In this document: positions 34,406 through 46,671 of the stretch, in pieces
Layout of the letters: the number at the start of each line of letters is the position of its first letter
How positions within the stretch are numbered: the first letter of the stretch is position 1
NCBI GenBank assembly: GCA_944474755.1
Contig: OX104119.1
Coordinates: 6,435,075-6,499,074, forward strand
From: Limnoperna fortunei
Taxonomy: Eukaryota > Mollusca > Bivalvia > Mytilida > Modiolidae
Reading direction: 5' to 3'
DNA: 64,000 nucleotides
The notes under the pieces: generated by a model
What the model was told of the DNA's origin: nothing
The model's database searches: none
Seen by the model: only the letters and a program-made list of their open reading frames with translations
Made by a program: the position numbers and the translations under genes

Positions 34406-36236
34406 GTTTTTGGTGCCTATACATGTACTAATACTTACATCATTTTGTAGATTAATTCAGTATATTATTATTTTTGTCTGTTAACGATTATTCAAATAAG
34501 ATTCAATCTGTGTTTAACCAAGTCAAAAATAACAAGTTTGATAGATTTAAAGATTTAAAGAAAATTGTTTCGTGTGCTTTAAAAAAAACTTTAACATCAC
34601 CCTTTTCTCTTAAGCAATATCTTAACAATGTAAAAAAATGGCCTAGGTACTCCACCTTCCACCTCTAATAAAAATAAATACACAATATAACTGAAATTTC
34701 TTAATTTTAGTGACATTAAACACCATTTAACAAACAAAAATAATAATAGAAAATAATTTGTCAGCTTATTTTGAGCTGGGACCAGTTATTAATTCAAAAT
34801 CTGTGCACACAAAGAAAATGCACTCCATCCCCAATGATAAGATGTTCCCTATTCCTATTGATGGATATACTAGCACTTGTTGTATTTTTTTCAGTTTTCT
34901 AGTATTTTTTAATTATTTTCGACTGATCATATAAAGGTTATTATGTGTAAACAGTCTGAAATAACAAGCTGAAAATTCAAATTGTTTTTTATTAAGACAA
35001 ATATGGCTGTGTCTTATTTTTTAACCAACATTCTCATAGTATTCTAAAATGTGAAATTGATTCATATTATTAAATAATAACAAATACAACAACTTTTTTG
35101 ATGTTCATTTATTTATTTTTAACTATAACACGCATATAAATCAATCTCAGTCTGTTTGTTATCTTGCACAAGGGTATATTTGTATTTTATTAAAAGTAAC
35201 CTTATCTAACAGTATTCGGTAATAGTTATTGAGCAAAAGAAGGAAACAAACTATAGTCTAAGGGAGGCAACTGATACAATATAAAGGAACAAGGACCATA
35301 AACAAATCGGCAAATAAACATGATAAAATATGAATAAAATTAAGAAAAACATAATCTATGCTGAAAAACATGTCTTTTGATGATACTGTGCAACTACGTA
35401 TTTTACTTTTGATAAAAAAGACAAAGGTCATGAAGCTGCTTCAACTGGCTTGCCACTAAAAGTCAATTTTTGTTGTGAAAATAATTCTATTTTCATACCT
35501 AATTGTTGGAAAACTAACTGCTGATATATGGCTTTCAAAAATACTAATTAAATGAAAGTGTAACTGCTTAATTCTTTTTTCCTTTTTGATTCACACTCTG
35601 AAATTGATTCATTAGATCACAACTTCCAGGACATAGTTATCTCCCATATATGACAGTTGAACAGCCTATTTTTTAAAATAAGGGAGATAATTTTTAAAAA
35701 ATCTACTATACTACAAGTAAAGGTATTTTCATGATTTTGGTGAGGGGTTTTTTGCGTGACGAATGAAAACTGCTTACCACCTAAGGTTCCGCTAATGCTC
35801 CTTTTGTAGATCAAGAAGGGTACTTTTTATATGAATAAGTTGAACAACTATTCGTGTTTTGACACGTGGCAATGTTTTAATTTTGATAGGGCAATTTTAC
35901 ATAGTAAAATTTGACCTAAAATAGAACGGAAATGTATGTTAGGAACAATCGATTGTTGTCTACTCGAAATCCTTCAGGTAATATTGTCGGCAGTTAAGGT
36001 GGGAAAGTCTCTTGGTATGTTGGAATACCATTGAACATCACGAAAGCAGATGAACTTTAGTAAACAACGTAAGGTTCCTTTAGAAACAAAAATGCCTGAC
36101 TTATGATAATATTATGTAAAATTCCTGTTGTAAAAGGTAAAAGTCAAGGACGAGTTCTAACAACTAAACAACTGAGCATAGCATAAAACATGAAAGTTTA
36201 TGGTATCTAAATGCTTTCTACTGGGTTATTGTAATA
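34406..36236. other. gene-free stretch with a SINE-like tail and a dispersed repeat
   Basis: At ~34712 'gacattaaacaccatttaacaaacaaa' resembles the 3' tail of the tRNA-SINE family; the Lys-rich ORF before it (34474-34668) is unassigned. At 35690-35830 is a relative of the 16545-16675 sequence ('ggtgaggggttttttgcg', then 'gctccttttgtagatcaagaag'). Confidence 0.4.
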
Positions 36237-36413
36237 CACCCCTTGAAACGTAAAACGTTCCCATTTATGCGTTCGTATTTCGTTTTCCGTTCGTTCGTAT
36301 ATCGTTTTCCGTTCGTCCATCCGTATGGTTCGTTCATTCGTCCGCATGCGCAAAACAAGTAAATAAAACCCGTTCGTTCGTTCGTCCGCATGCGCAGTAC
36401 AGGTAAAAATTAA

Positions 36414-36521
36414 GAAATAGAATATTGCGAGCGGGCTTTATGGGAATTAGAACATGGTCAGACCTTATATTTGTCAATATTTTATACCGAGCGATAGCGA
36501 GGTATAAAATGAAGACAAATA
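36414..36521. mobile_element. palindromic MITE, left portion (right portion 40477-40530)
   Basis: Arm 1 (gaaatagaatattgcgagcg, then 'gtcagaccttatatttgtc', then 'attttataccgagcga') is mirrored by tagcgaggtataaaat-gaagacaaata. The mirror then continues after the inserted element at 40477 as taaggtctgaccatg and cccgctcgcaataatctatttc. Rejoining at TA gives a ~162-bp near-perfect palindrome, so the break is a clean transposon insertion. Confidence 0.85.
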
Positions 36522-37532
36522 CCCAGCAAACAATTTTACGTCGTAGAAACGTCTTTAAAATGTATGTTTTTGGTTGCAGTAACGTTACGATATAACGTTA
36601 TTTTTACGAAAAAATGGATGGTTTTCTTAACGTCGCCTTAACGTTTTTTGCAACCAATTTACGACGTTTAACAGACATTCACCAAACGTAACGAAAAAAT
36701 TGTGACGTACACCCGACATTTAGACTACGTATGACTTTGACGAAGATGTTCTGTAAACGTTGTTACAACATTAAAAATAATACATAACACGTTCCACAGA
36801 CGTTTGTCTAACGTAATTGAAACAAGCAATTGTTGCATTATATGAAAAAAATGTCTTCCTGAAAATCACTGTTCCGTTTTTTCCTCGAAAGAAATATGGT
36901 CATAACCGCATCGTATTTATTAACCACAACAATACATCTCTGATAGCCAACGTAAAACCAATGCAAGAGATACCAAATGGTGAACATTTCAAGAATTCAA
37001 GGAACATAAAGAAAGCTACATATAACTGCCTTTATGTCTCGAAAAGCTCTCCTGCAGGCTCCACAAAATACATAGTAGGGTGAAATACAAAATACGATTT
37101 TCAAAGGAAAAACGATGCAAATTACTTGTATAATTAAAATAGAAAAATAAATTAGTTTCCTATTCTTTATTGTTTAAATATTACGAGACAAAACAGTTAA
37201 TTAAGCCTCTGACACACAGTTGTACAAGAGGACACACAGAAAATATAAACAGTAGTTAGTTTAAGACATTAATACATACAGACACAAATACAGCTAAATT
37301 AATTAAAACACACAAAGGCAATACATATGTTCAACAATTACTTACAGTCAATACACAAAAATACGTGTTGTAGAGAGAGCAAAAAATACAAAAGCAGTTT
37401 ATTCACAACACAGATCTATATGACACCGGGATCTTAGGATTTTGTAATATACAATCAATACATTAACTTTTTAAAAGTTTTTGCAGACTTCTGCAATACA
37501 GTTACAACTGGTTGCTGTCTGGATTCTGTCAC

Positions 37533-37680
<148 letters not shown>

Positions 37681-37944
37681 TGTCTTGCATCTTCCCATAT
37701 TTTTCATAAGAATTAAAGCAATATAATTTCTTTATCTGATAGACTCTTTTTAACCATCTATTAAATTATTATTATTTTATGGAGTACATTAATCATTCTT
37801 TATAAGACACGGTAGCAGTGGTCAATATTGAAGTGTGTGTAAAGCTCTAGACAAAATGTTTATAATATACTGTTATTTTATGAATTTGGTTCCAGGATAG
37901 AAGTTTTTATATCAGCGTGTCTCTGTACGCTAATATTTTGAAAC

Positions 37945-38110
37945 GAGGGCGTCGGTGGCCGCGTGGTTATGGTAGTTAGTCATCTTCTATTCACCGCGTG
38001 AGGGTTGTTCGGGTTTTTTACCGGATATTCCTCCCGCAAAAAACCTGAACGTAATGATACAGCTAAAAAATTGCTGAAAGTTGCGTCAACCACAATTTAA
38101 ATAAAAACTA
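37945..38110 (+). mobile_element. tRNA-derived SINE, copy 3
   Basis: GAGGGCGTCGGTGGCCGCG with A-box-like 'tggccgcgtggttatgg', a degenerate B box (gttgttcgggttttt) and the family body 'cgtaatgatacagctaaaaaattgc'. It sits in an intron of the DUF4806-like remnant, opposite in orientation. Confidence 0.75.
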
Positions 38111-38724
38111 ACATAAATTTGAAAATGTTTTGAGACAATCTGTGTTCTGAATACAGTATAATTTGGTTTTCCCGAAGTTAGCAATTATTAAACTTACCTT
38201 ATATCTGGATCCCCTGGCCTATTAGGGGCATGTTTTAGGCATTCCGTTATAATCTCCGCATCCATTTCTGTGGCTGACGGATGATTTTTTCTGTATGCCC
38301 TGAAGAAGAAGAAAATTAATCAATCTTTCGGTATTTTTGTCATCTGGTTAACAGTAGTTGCACTTCGATAAATTGGTCATTTGCAAAGATTGATGATGGT
38401 TTACAGTTTCATATTGGTCCAAATAATAATTATTTAAAAGTGTTGACAAAAACATTTTTGCTCTTCCTTTCAAATAAGCATGTATCATGTAACACGTAAC
38501 AATCCTGTGTTGTGGATTTATTATTAATTATAATACAATGATTTAGAAAATAACTTACGTATCATCATCTGACAACACACAGAAGGACTCAGTAATGGAA
38601 GCTTTCCGTTTTCCCTCTTAAACTGTAGTCAGACCATAACGCATTGCTGCCAATTGTCTTCATCATTCTTCATACGGAGTCCCAACCAGAACTACCTCCC
38701 AGAGCAGTTAGCAGCTTAAGCTGT

Positions 38725-39654
38725 ACGAAAAAAAAAATAAATGATTTTACTGTACACATAATCTTAATCCTACTGAAAATATATGTAAGAAGAATAATAG
38801 GAACCGGATTATTTCCTGTATAAGCCATGTTTACCAAATATTTCAGTTTGGGGTCCAAATGCACATAAGAAAATGTCGACTGGCTGAAATCACGTGGCTG
38901 AAATGCGTTAAGGAAATATTTCACGAAATAAGATCAATTATAAATACATTATAAGACCCAAATGAATAGGTCTTCTTCTTCTTCTTGGGGGGTTTTAACG
39001 TCCTACACTGATAAATAAATACCCACGGTCGGACGGTTGTTAGTTGTTAGTAGTCCATGGACTACACCATGGTGGGTTTGTCGAAGCCCAGCCTTCGGGA
39101 TACCTAGTCGAAGAACTCGGCAGCATATGTTCTACTAGCGGCCGGGCTGCTCCGATGTAACGTTGACCTACTCCAAGTACCCCACATGGGTAGGAGCGCT
39201 TCCGCACTCTGACCTGTCGTCGAGATATAACATCTGCAGAGTGAGCAGCCAGTGTGTGCTTTCCTCTGACATTTACGCCATGACTAGGTCTAAAATATTA
39301 CTGCATTTTATACACGCATTCCTTTTCATTCTTGTTTTCAATTAAACGATAATCGCACGTGATTTTGAGGAAAAGGAATTAAATTGAGCGAATGTCGCAA
39401 CGAAACATTTATACAATATTCAAATTCGCTCTTAAAGAATTAAAAGAAGAATTATTACATATCAAAAATATGCTAAACGTTTTCTTACGAATTTTGTCTA
39501 TTGTATCTTGTACATGTATATTATAGTACTTACTTTTGAGCTTTGTCTTTTCTTTACATATGGCGAATGACCCAGTTTTCTTTGTTTCAATAGCAAACAC
39601 TCACATGACATCAAATTACGCGTGCACTGTGGTTTTACAACCCTTGTGTAATTT
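38725..39654. other. unclassified GC-richer repeat candidate within the CCCAGCAAACA element
   Basis: At 38975-39300 the composition becomes GC-richer ('ggggggttttaacgtcc', palindrome gtccatggac, 'ggccgggctgctccg'), unlike its surroundings, so it is probably a separate inserted repeat. A possible upstream exon of the DUF4806-like gene ends at 39534, before gtaagt on the minus strand. Confidence 0.35.
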
Positions 39655-39990
39655 CATGACCCCTGCTATTTACATTTAATCGGCAAGAACAAAAAGCCAC
39701 TGTAAGAGATATACAGAGAAATAAAGCGAACAAAACTGACCGGGAAATGTTAATTAAATTCTGGTAAAAATTCATAAAATTTGATACAATGTAAAGTATG
39801 TTGCAATCCCCCACCCCCCGTAAATCGCCAGTTAATAAAAAACCCTTGTAAGAGAAGTAATTTGAAAAAAAGCAAAACAGATTGAGGAGGAACATGCAAA
39901 TTAAACTCTTGTAGAAATTCATTTATTTATTATTTATTTAAAATGTAAAGAATCTATTATGTCAAACCCTCCCACCCTCTAAAATCCAGG
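39655..39990. repeat. ~165-bp imperfect tandem duplication
   Basis: Two halves share 'aattaaactcttgtagaaattcat' versus 'aattaaattctggtaaaaattcat' and end in C-rich blocks (caatcccccaccccccg and caaaccctcccacc). Confidence 0.6.
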
Positions 39991-40530
39991 AAAGATTTCT
40001 AAAAAGAAAGAAAAATAGTTTTAATATGATTTGTTTTAAAATATTTAAAATATTGGTAAACTATATTCTTCATTTTAAAACATACGTGTTAAACTGTAAA
40101 ATATTTATATCTAATCTCCATCTACCCAACCCAACACACTATTTTTTTTCAAAAAATCGTATATGGGTTCTTAATAAGTCGAACACTAATAAACGTTACA
40201 AGGACGTTGCAAATATGTACGCTAAGTTTTTTGTAACGTAAAAAACACGTTGAATTAACGTTATGTTTTACGTGATTTAACAACGTCTACACAATGTTAT
40301 ACAAATGTTGCTATTTTTGACAACGTTTTAATAACGTCAGTTAAACGTTCTTAATTACCTTACGAATTAAAGACGTAACAACAACGTTGCATTTTCGTTG
40401 TAGATAAGTAACGTCAGGTCCGACATTCTCACAACTTATAACCAACGTTAGATTTACGTCATGTGTTTGCTGGGTATAAGGTCTGACCATGTTATAATTC
40501 TCATAAAGCCCGCTCGCAATAATCTATTTC

Positions 40531-41339
40531 GATTCTAATATGTCTAACAAATGTTTTAAAATTTCGAAGTGGTTCTAAGAGGACGCGTTCAGTGGTAATA
40601 TTGTTGTTTTGAAACTAATACGATATATCCCAAAACAGTATGTTAAGGCAAATAAAATTGACATAAACATATATTCTTGTCATTTTATTGAATGTACGTA
40701 CCTTTTAAATCAAAATATTGAGAAATCTTAACGAAATTGCATTGTTCCAGTTTGAAATTTTCAGTTCAGCGTAATATGACGTCGGAATTCTAATTGTGAC
40801 GTCATATTAATTCGAATGTAGAATTGTTAAAAAAATAATATATCGGGAGTAGTTTAAATCATATAAATCTCAGAATTCAGACTAAAAATAACTAATGTAT
40901 TAACAATAACGATAATTATGGACAACACATAACAAACGGCATTTGTAAGTCAGTTTTTACATTTGCACAAAGCACGCAGTTTACGCATGTGCGAACTAAA
41001 CTTATTGGAACTTTGACACTGCTTTGTCTACATAGCTAAAGCAGGACGTCATATTAGAATAAAGGTTCATTCGTTAGTCAGCATTCGCACAAGAAAATAT
41101 TTTACACTTTGTTAGTATGATAGAAAATACTACATTCTGTTATCAAATTAAAATAACCTGAACATTAAAATGTCAAATAAATTGTATTTATTTTAAAACT
41201 ATAAATTCATTAAAACCATGAACATGTTTTAAATTAAATATAAACATAAACAATTTGAAATACTTTCTTCGTCTACTTTGTTGTATGTAAATCTACAATA
41301 TTCAGGTTGTACAAATAAATATGATTTATTTGAACACTC
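40531..41339. other. remaining interior of the 10-kb element
   Basis: Holds a perfect 11-bp-arm hairpin, aatatgacgtc (40773-40783) with gacgtcatatt (40798-40808). Nothing else is recognised. Confidence 0.5.
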
Positions 41340-42090
41340 TCCAAATTTTATAAACACATATGAATTTTTTTTTATTTAGTACTAAAAAACCTTTTAAAAT
41401 CTTTTTGTTATCAAAGATCAAATCTTTCCTTAATATTGAAGCAAGAAAAACTTTTTACAATGGATATATTTTGCCACTTATTGATTACTGCTGTGTTGTG
41501 TTGGGAGGTTGTAATAAAGATGGTTTAAATAGAATAATAAAATTACAAAAAAGAGCAGCAAGGTTAATACTAAATGCTGACCCACTGTCCCCATCTAATC
41601 CTCTTTTTAAACAGCTGGGTATAATGCCAGTCCACCTAAGAATCAAGTATCATAAATGTTTACTCCTTCATAAGGTTTTAAAAGGGGAGGCTCCAGAATA
41701 CTTAACACAAAAATTCAGCTACCTCTCTAAACATAATCCATATGCATCGGGAAACGTTTTAGCTGATAATCTTTTTATTCCAAAGGCTAAAGCTGAATTT
41801 TACAAACAGTCATTTGTGTTTTCAGGACCAACGTTATGGAATGAATTGCCACATGATTTAAAAAGCACTGAAAATACACAACTTTTTAAGTATGGTGTCA
41901 AAAAATATCTGACTCAAAGTAGAATTTATAGTGATGTGTTATTTATTTGATATTAATTGTACTGTATACATACACTTTTTCATTTTGAATTGTAATTTTA
42001 AATAAGATTGCTTTGTACTTGTTTTATGCATGATGGCCGCAGGGAAGATTAGTTATAACACTAACTGTGTAAGCCTCTTTAAATAAAGAC

Positions 42091-42129
<39 letters not shown>

Positions 42130-42130
42130 T
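41340..42130 (+). pseudogene. 5'-truncated LINE, C-terminal RT region
   Basis: The ORF at 41360-41950 (196 aa) is the end of a LINE ORF2: 'ARKTFYNGYILPLIDYC', then 'LQKRAARLI', then 'FVFSGPTLWNELPHDLK', then a stop. The frame is intact over this length. The 3'UTR ends in a (TTA)n tail at 42092-42130. This is typical of an incomplete reverse-transcription insertion of a Jockey/CR1/Rex-like LINE; the start Met is not a real start. Confidence 0.85.
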
Positions 42131-42387
42131 TAAAAATGTATGTTTTATCCTAAAGTCTTTGAACATCCATACATTGTCTTCGTTTACACAACAAACTTAA
42201 TAAAACTGAATAATCTTGCATAAAATCTTAATTTGATGGCACAATATTTGTTTGGAAATACCAACATTTCATTTCCTAGGTTTTAAATTGTATATATAAT
42301 GTCTCACGACTGATTTAGCATCTCTTAGTTAGGTCAAAGAAGTTAATTATAGTATGCTATGGTTAAATATAATATTGCATCTTGCAA

Positions 42388-44165
42388 GGTCTCAGGAGTG
42401 ATTTTGTTTGTGAAATATGGTTTTTAATTGTATCGCAAAGGTCTCAGGAGTGATTTTATATGTGTAATAAAGTTTTCAATTGTATAGCTGGGTTTCAGGA
42501 GTGATTTTGTATGTAAAATATGGTTTTTAATTGTATTGCTAGGGTCTCAGGAGTGATTTTGTATGTGAAATATTGGTTTTAATTGTATCGCAAAGGTCTG
42601 AGGAGTGATTTTATATGTGTAATATGGTTTTAATTGTAGCGCAAAGGTCTTAGGAGTGATTTTATATGTGAAATATGGTTTTTAATTGTATCGCAAAGTT
42701 CTCAGGAGTGACTTTGTATGTGTAATATAGTTTGTAATTGTATTGCTAGGGTCCTAGGAGTGATTTTATATGTGCAATATGGTTTTTAATTGTAGCGCAA
42801 AGGTCTTAGGAGTGATTTTATATGTGTAATATAGTTTGTAATTGTATTGCTAGGGTCTCAGGAGTGATTTTGCATGTGAAATATGGTTTTTTATTGTATC
42901 ACAAAGGTCTGAGATTGATTTTATATGTGTAATATTGTTTTTAATTGCATCACAAGGTCTCAGAAGTGTTTTTATATGTGTAATATTGTTTTTAATTGTA
43001 TCACAAAGGTCTCAGGAGTTATTTTGTATGTGAAATATTGGTTTTAATTGTATCACAAAGGTCTCAGGAGTGATTTTGCATGTGAAATATGGTTTTTAAT
43101 GGTAATGCTATGGTATTAGGAGTGATTTTATATAATTAATATGGTTTTTAATTGTATCGCAAGGGTCTGAGGAGTGATTTTATATGTGTAATATGGTTTT
43201 TAATTGTATCGTAAAGGTCTGAGGAGTGATTTTATATGTGTAATATGGTTTTTAATTGTAACGCAAAGGTCTTAGGAGTGATTTTATATGTGAAATATGG
43301 TATTAATTGTATCACAAAGTTCTCAGGAGTGACTTTGTATGTGTAATATAGTTTGTAGTTGTATTGCTAGGGTCCTAGGAGTGATTTTATATGTGTAATA
43401 TGGTTTTTAGTTTTACACAAAGGTCTTAGGAGTGATTTTATATGTGAAATATGGTTTTTAATTGTAGCGCAAAGTTCTCAGGAGTGACTTTATATGTGTA
43501 ATATAGTTTGTAATTGTATTGCTAGGGTCTCAGGAGTGATTTTGCATGTGAAATATGGTTTTTAATTGTATTGCTAGGATCTCAGGAGTGATTTTATATA
43601 TGTAATATGGTTTTTTATTGTATCACAAAGGTCTGAGATTGATTTTATATGTGTAATATTGTTTTTAATTGTATCACAAAGGTCTCAGGAGTGATTTTGC
43701 ATGTGAAATATGGGTTTTAATTGTATCGCAAAGGTCTCAGGGGTGATTTTATATGAGAAATATAGTTTTTAATTGTATTGCTAGGGTCTGAGGAGTGATT
43801 TTGTATGTGAAATATGGTTTTTAATTGTATTGCTAGGGTCTCAGGATTGATTTTATATGTGTAATATGGTTTTTTATTGTATTGCTAAGGTTTCATGAGT
43901 GATTTTGTATGTGAAATATGGTTTTTAATTGTATTGCTAAGGTCTCAGTAGTGAAATTGTATGTGTTGTATGGTTTTTAACTGCATAGCTAAGGTCTCAG
44001 GATTTATTTTATATTTGAATTGTGGTTTTTGATTGCATTTCTTATGTATCAGGAGTGATTGTATATGTTTAATTTAGTTTTAATTGTATCTCAAAGGTCT
44101 CAGTAGTTTTTTTATGTTAAATATGGTTTTTAATATTCTTGCAAGGTCTCGGGAGTGATATTACA
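42388..44165. repeat. 52-bp minisatellite, about 34 units
   Basis: The unit is about 'ggtctcaggagtgattttgt' then 'atgtgaaatatggttttt' then 'aattgtatcgcaaa'. Successive units start 52 bp apart (for example 42388 and 42440). Two unit classes alternate irregularly: 'attgctag' versus 'tatcgcaaa' ends, and 'gtgaaatat' versus 'gtgtaatat'. No ORF. Confidence 0.95.
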
Positions 44166-44456
44166 AATGTGATTTTAAATGTGTTAATTATTTGAACATC
44201 ACCTTGATGAACATTTTCCAATAGAGAATTTTTGTAATAAATTACCCCTTAATTTATGAAACTATAAGGTTTAACAAATATATAACACATAATAAATATA
44301 CAGTTGGATTAGTACATTTCATTATATGCAATAAAGATTAATTATAAAAGCTTCCTCGGGAATGTGTAATAATTACTGTTAGTAATCAAAATAAAATGGA
44401 TGATTAAGCTCGTTTCTTTTTACACTGTGATAAAAATATGTATAGGTCCCTTTTTC

Positions 44457-45775
44457 TTCTTCTTCTTCTTCTCTCTATACGGAAAACATTCAACATGTTG
44501 AATATTACTTTCCGGCGCATGCCCTTAGCCACTATTATGAACAAAAAGTACTACCTTTCCTTTCAGTAAAAAAAAATGTTACTTTCTCTTTTTATTATAT
44601 TATTTTGTTGAATTTTTCAGGTTTTTTTTTAGTATCAAATATATTATCTTTTTTTTTACTGTTTTTTTTTAATTATTTTAAATTTTAAGATAAAAACAAA
44701 GCATATATAGATTAGATGCTGTAGGTATTACAGAGGAACTCATGAGTGAGTTTCTCTTTGAACTGTTCAATATTGTTGGATGATGCAATATGTTCAGGCA
44801 GTACATTCCAATCTTTAATGGTTCTGTTAAAGAAAGAATATTTAAGGCTATTTGTGTTGCACTGGAGTTGTCGGTAGGTATGTGAATGAGTTGCCCTGGT
44901 AGATGATTGGTTTGGTGTTAGGATGTCTGTATGAGGAATTGCGATGAGGTTGTTTATTACTTTGTAAAACATGGTTAGTCTGGTTTTGAGACGTCGTTCC
45001 TTTAACGTTGGCCATTTTAATTCTTGTAACATGTCAGATACACTGCTGGTGTTGTGATATCTGTTGCATGTGTATCTTGCAGCTCTCCTTTGAATTTTTT
45101 CAAGCTTGTTTTCATTTTCTTTTGTGAAGGGATCCCAAACTGAGCTGCAATATTCTAATTTTGGTCTGACTAGTGATTGGTATGCACGGTCTTTGATACT
45201 TTTTGAATTTACTTTGATGTTACGTCTTACAAAGGATAGTGTTTTATTTGCATTGGCAGCTGTCTGTGTGATATGATTGTTCCATTTTAGGTCAGATGAG
45301 ATGGTAACACCAAGATACTTTGCTGATTGTACTGATTCTAAGATGTGGTCGTGTAAATTGTAATAGAAATGTTCAGGTTTGCGTTTTGTACTTATTCTGA
45401 GGATGTTACATTTATCAGGGTGGAAAGCCATGAGCCAATTTGGCTCCCGCCTAGCTGCTGCTTCTAGATCTTCCTGCAATTTTAGACAGTCTAATTTTGA
45501 TGTTATAGGGCGGTATATAATGGTGTCATCTGCAAATAGCCTGATTTTGCTGTGTTTGATGTATTCTGGCAGATCGTTAATATATATTAAGAAGAGTGTA
45601 GGCCCCAGGACTGTTCCTTGGGGTACTCCTGATGTAACTGATATTTTGTCGGATGATGTATTTTCGAGAATGACCGTTTGGGTTCGGTTAGACAAGAATG
45701 AATTTATCCAGTTTGTGATTTGATCGGAGATGCCATAGTATTTAAGTTTGAATAGAAGTCTTTTATGAGGTACTT
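44457..45775 (-). pseudogene. 5'-truncated LINE, RT domain to C-terminus
   Basis: The ORF at 44712-45695 (327 aa, minus) is open upstream to ~45770 (HKRLLFKLKYYGIS, then ITNWINSFLSNR). Motifs are SGVPQGTVLGP, then the catalytic LFADD (codons ~45525-45539), then KYLGVTISSDLKWNNHI, then RRAARY near the C-terminus. The frame is intact, so the insertion is fairly recent. The 3' end on the minus strand is a GAA-repeat tail at ~44457-44475. Jockey/CR1-like group. Confidence 0.85.
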
Positions 45776-46671
45776 ATTAAAACATTTCCATGTTTAGCAC
45801 AAATCACGAACATGAATATTTAATAAAAATACTCAACCCCACAAATTTTCCCGTAGGCTTGTTATATTGTCACGTATTTTATGTGTGTATTACCTGTTTG
45901 AGCTGTCACAAATCATTTAAATGATGATTTAATGAAAATAAAGTATAATTATTTTATTATTTATTCCTTTTCAATTTTTTATTTGCTTACTATAAACCAG
46001 CTTGATTCTCAAGATTTTATTTAAAATGACCGAACATTTCTTGATTTTTACAAAGCACGATATAGGCGTCTCCATTCGTTTCCCACATACGAACGATTGA
46101 AGCATATAGTTTGTCTCTGATTGGTTAATTTTTTAATGGTTCGTCAGGACGATAAGAACATTCGTTCGTTCTTTGTCCGTTTTTATGTCGTTTTTGGTTC
46201 GTCCGTTTAACGTTCGTACGGGAACGTTTTACTTTTCAGGGGGTGTAACAATGTAAAATATGTAATATATAAAAAAATGCAAGCAAAGATTTTTTCCAAG
46301 GGGTTTGGCATTTAGTATAGGTATTTTTAATAGATACAAAACTATGATCTTGTTCCCATCACAAAAATGTATACAATAAATGTGTGTCAAACATGTTATA
46401 AGCTTGACGAGTGTTTTGCGGTATGCAGTAAGAATGGGATTCATCATCTACCTGTACCTGTATATACCGATATCTTCGGGTTTTGGATAAGCAAAGTTGC
46501 ATCTAATGACCCCCTATCTTAAAGTCTGATGGATATTTCTCCACACATATAAAAATAATAACTAGATTACAAGCATGACAAGTAAACTTATATGTTGTGG
46601 TGCGCCCTATAAATACTATAAATGTGTATCAAACATGTTATAAACTTGACGAGTGGTTTGCGGCGAATACT
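45776..46671. other. right end of the 10-kb element and a short duplication
   Basis: Beyond the CACCCC end at 46245, a ~241-bp-offset duplication is visible: 'caaacatgttataa' then 'cttgacgagtg' at ~46388 and ~46630. No coding signal. Confidence 0.5.

Noticed and set aside
38670..38924. 84-codon minus-strand ORF as a gene in itself
   Set aside because: Most of it lies upstream of the acceptor at 38721-38722; only its end belongs to the DUF4806-like exon.
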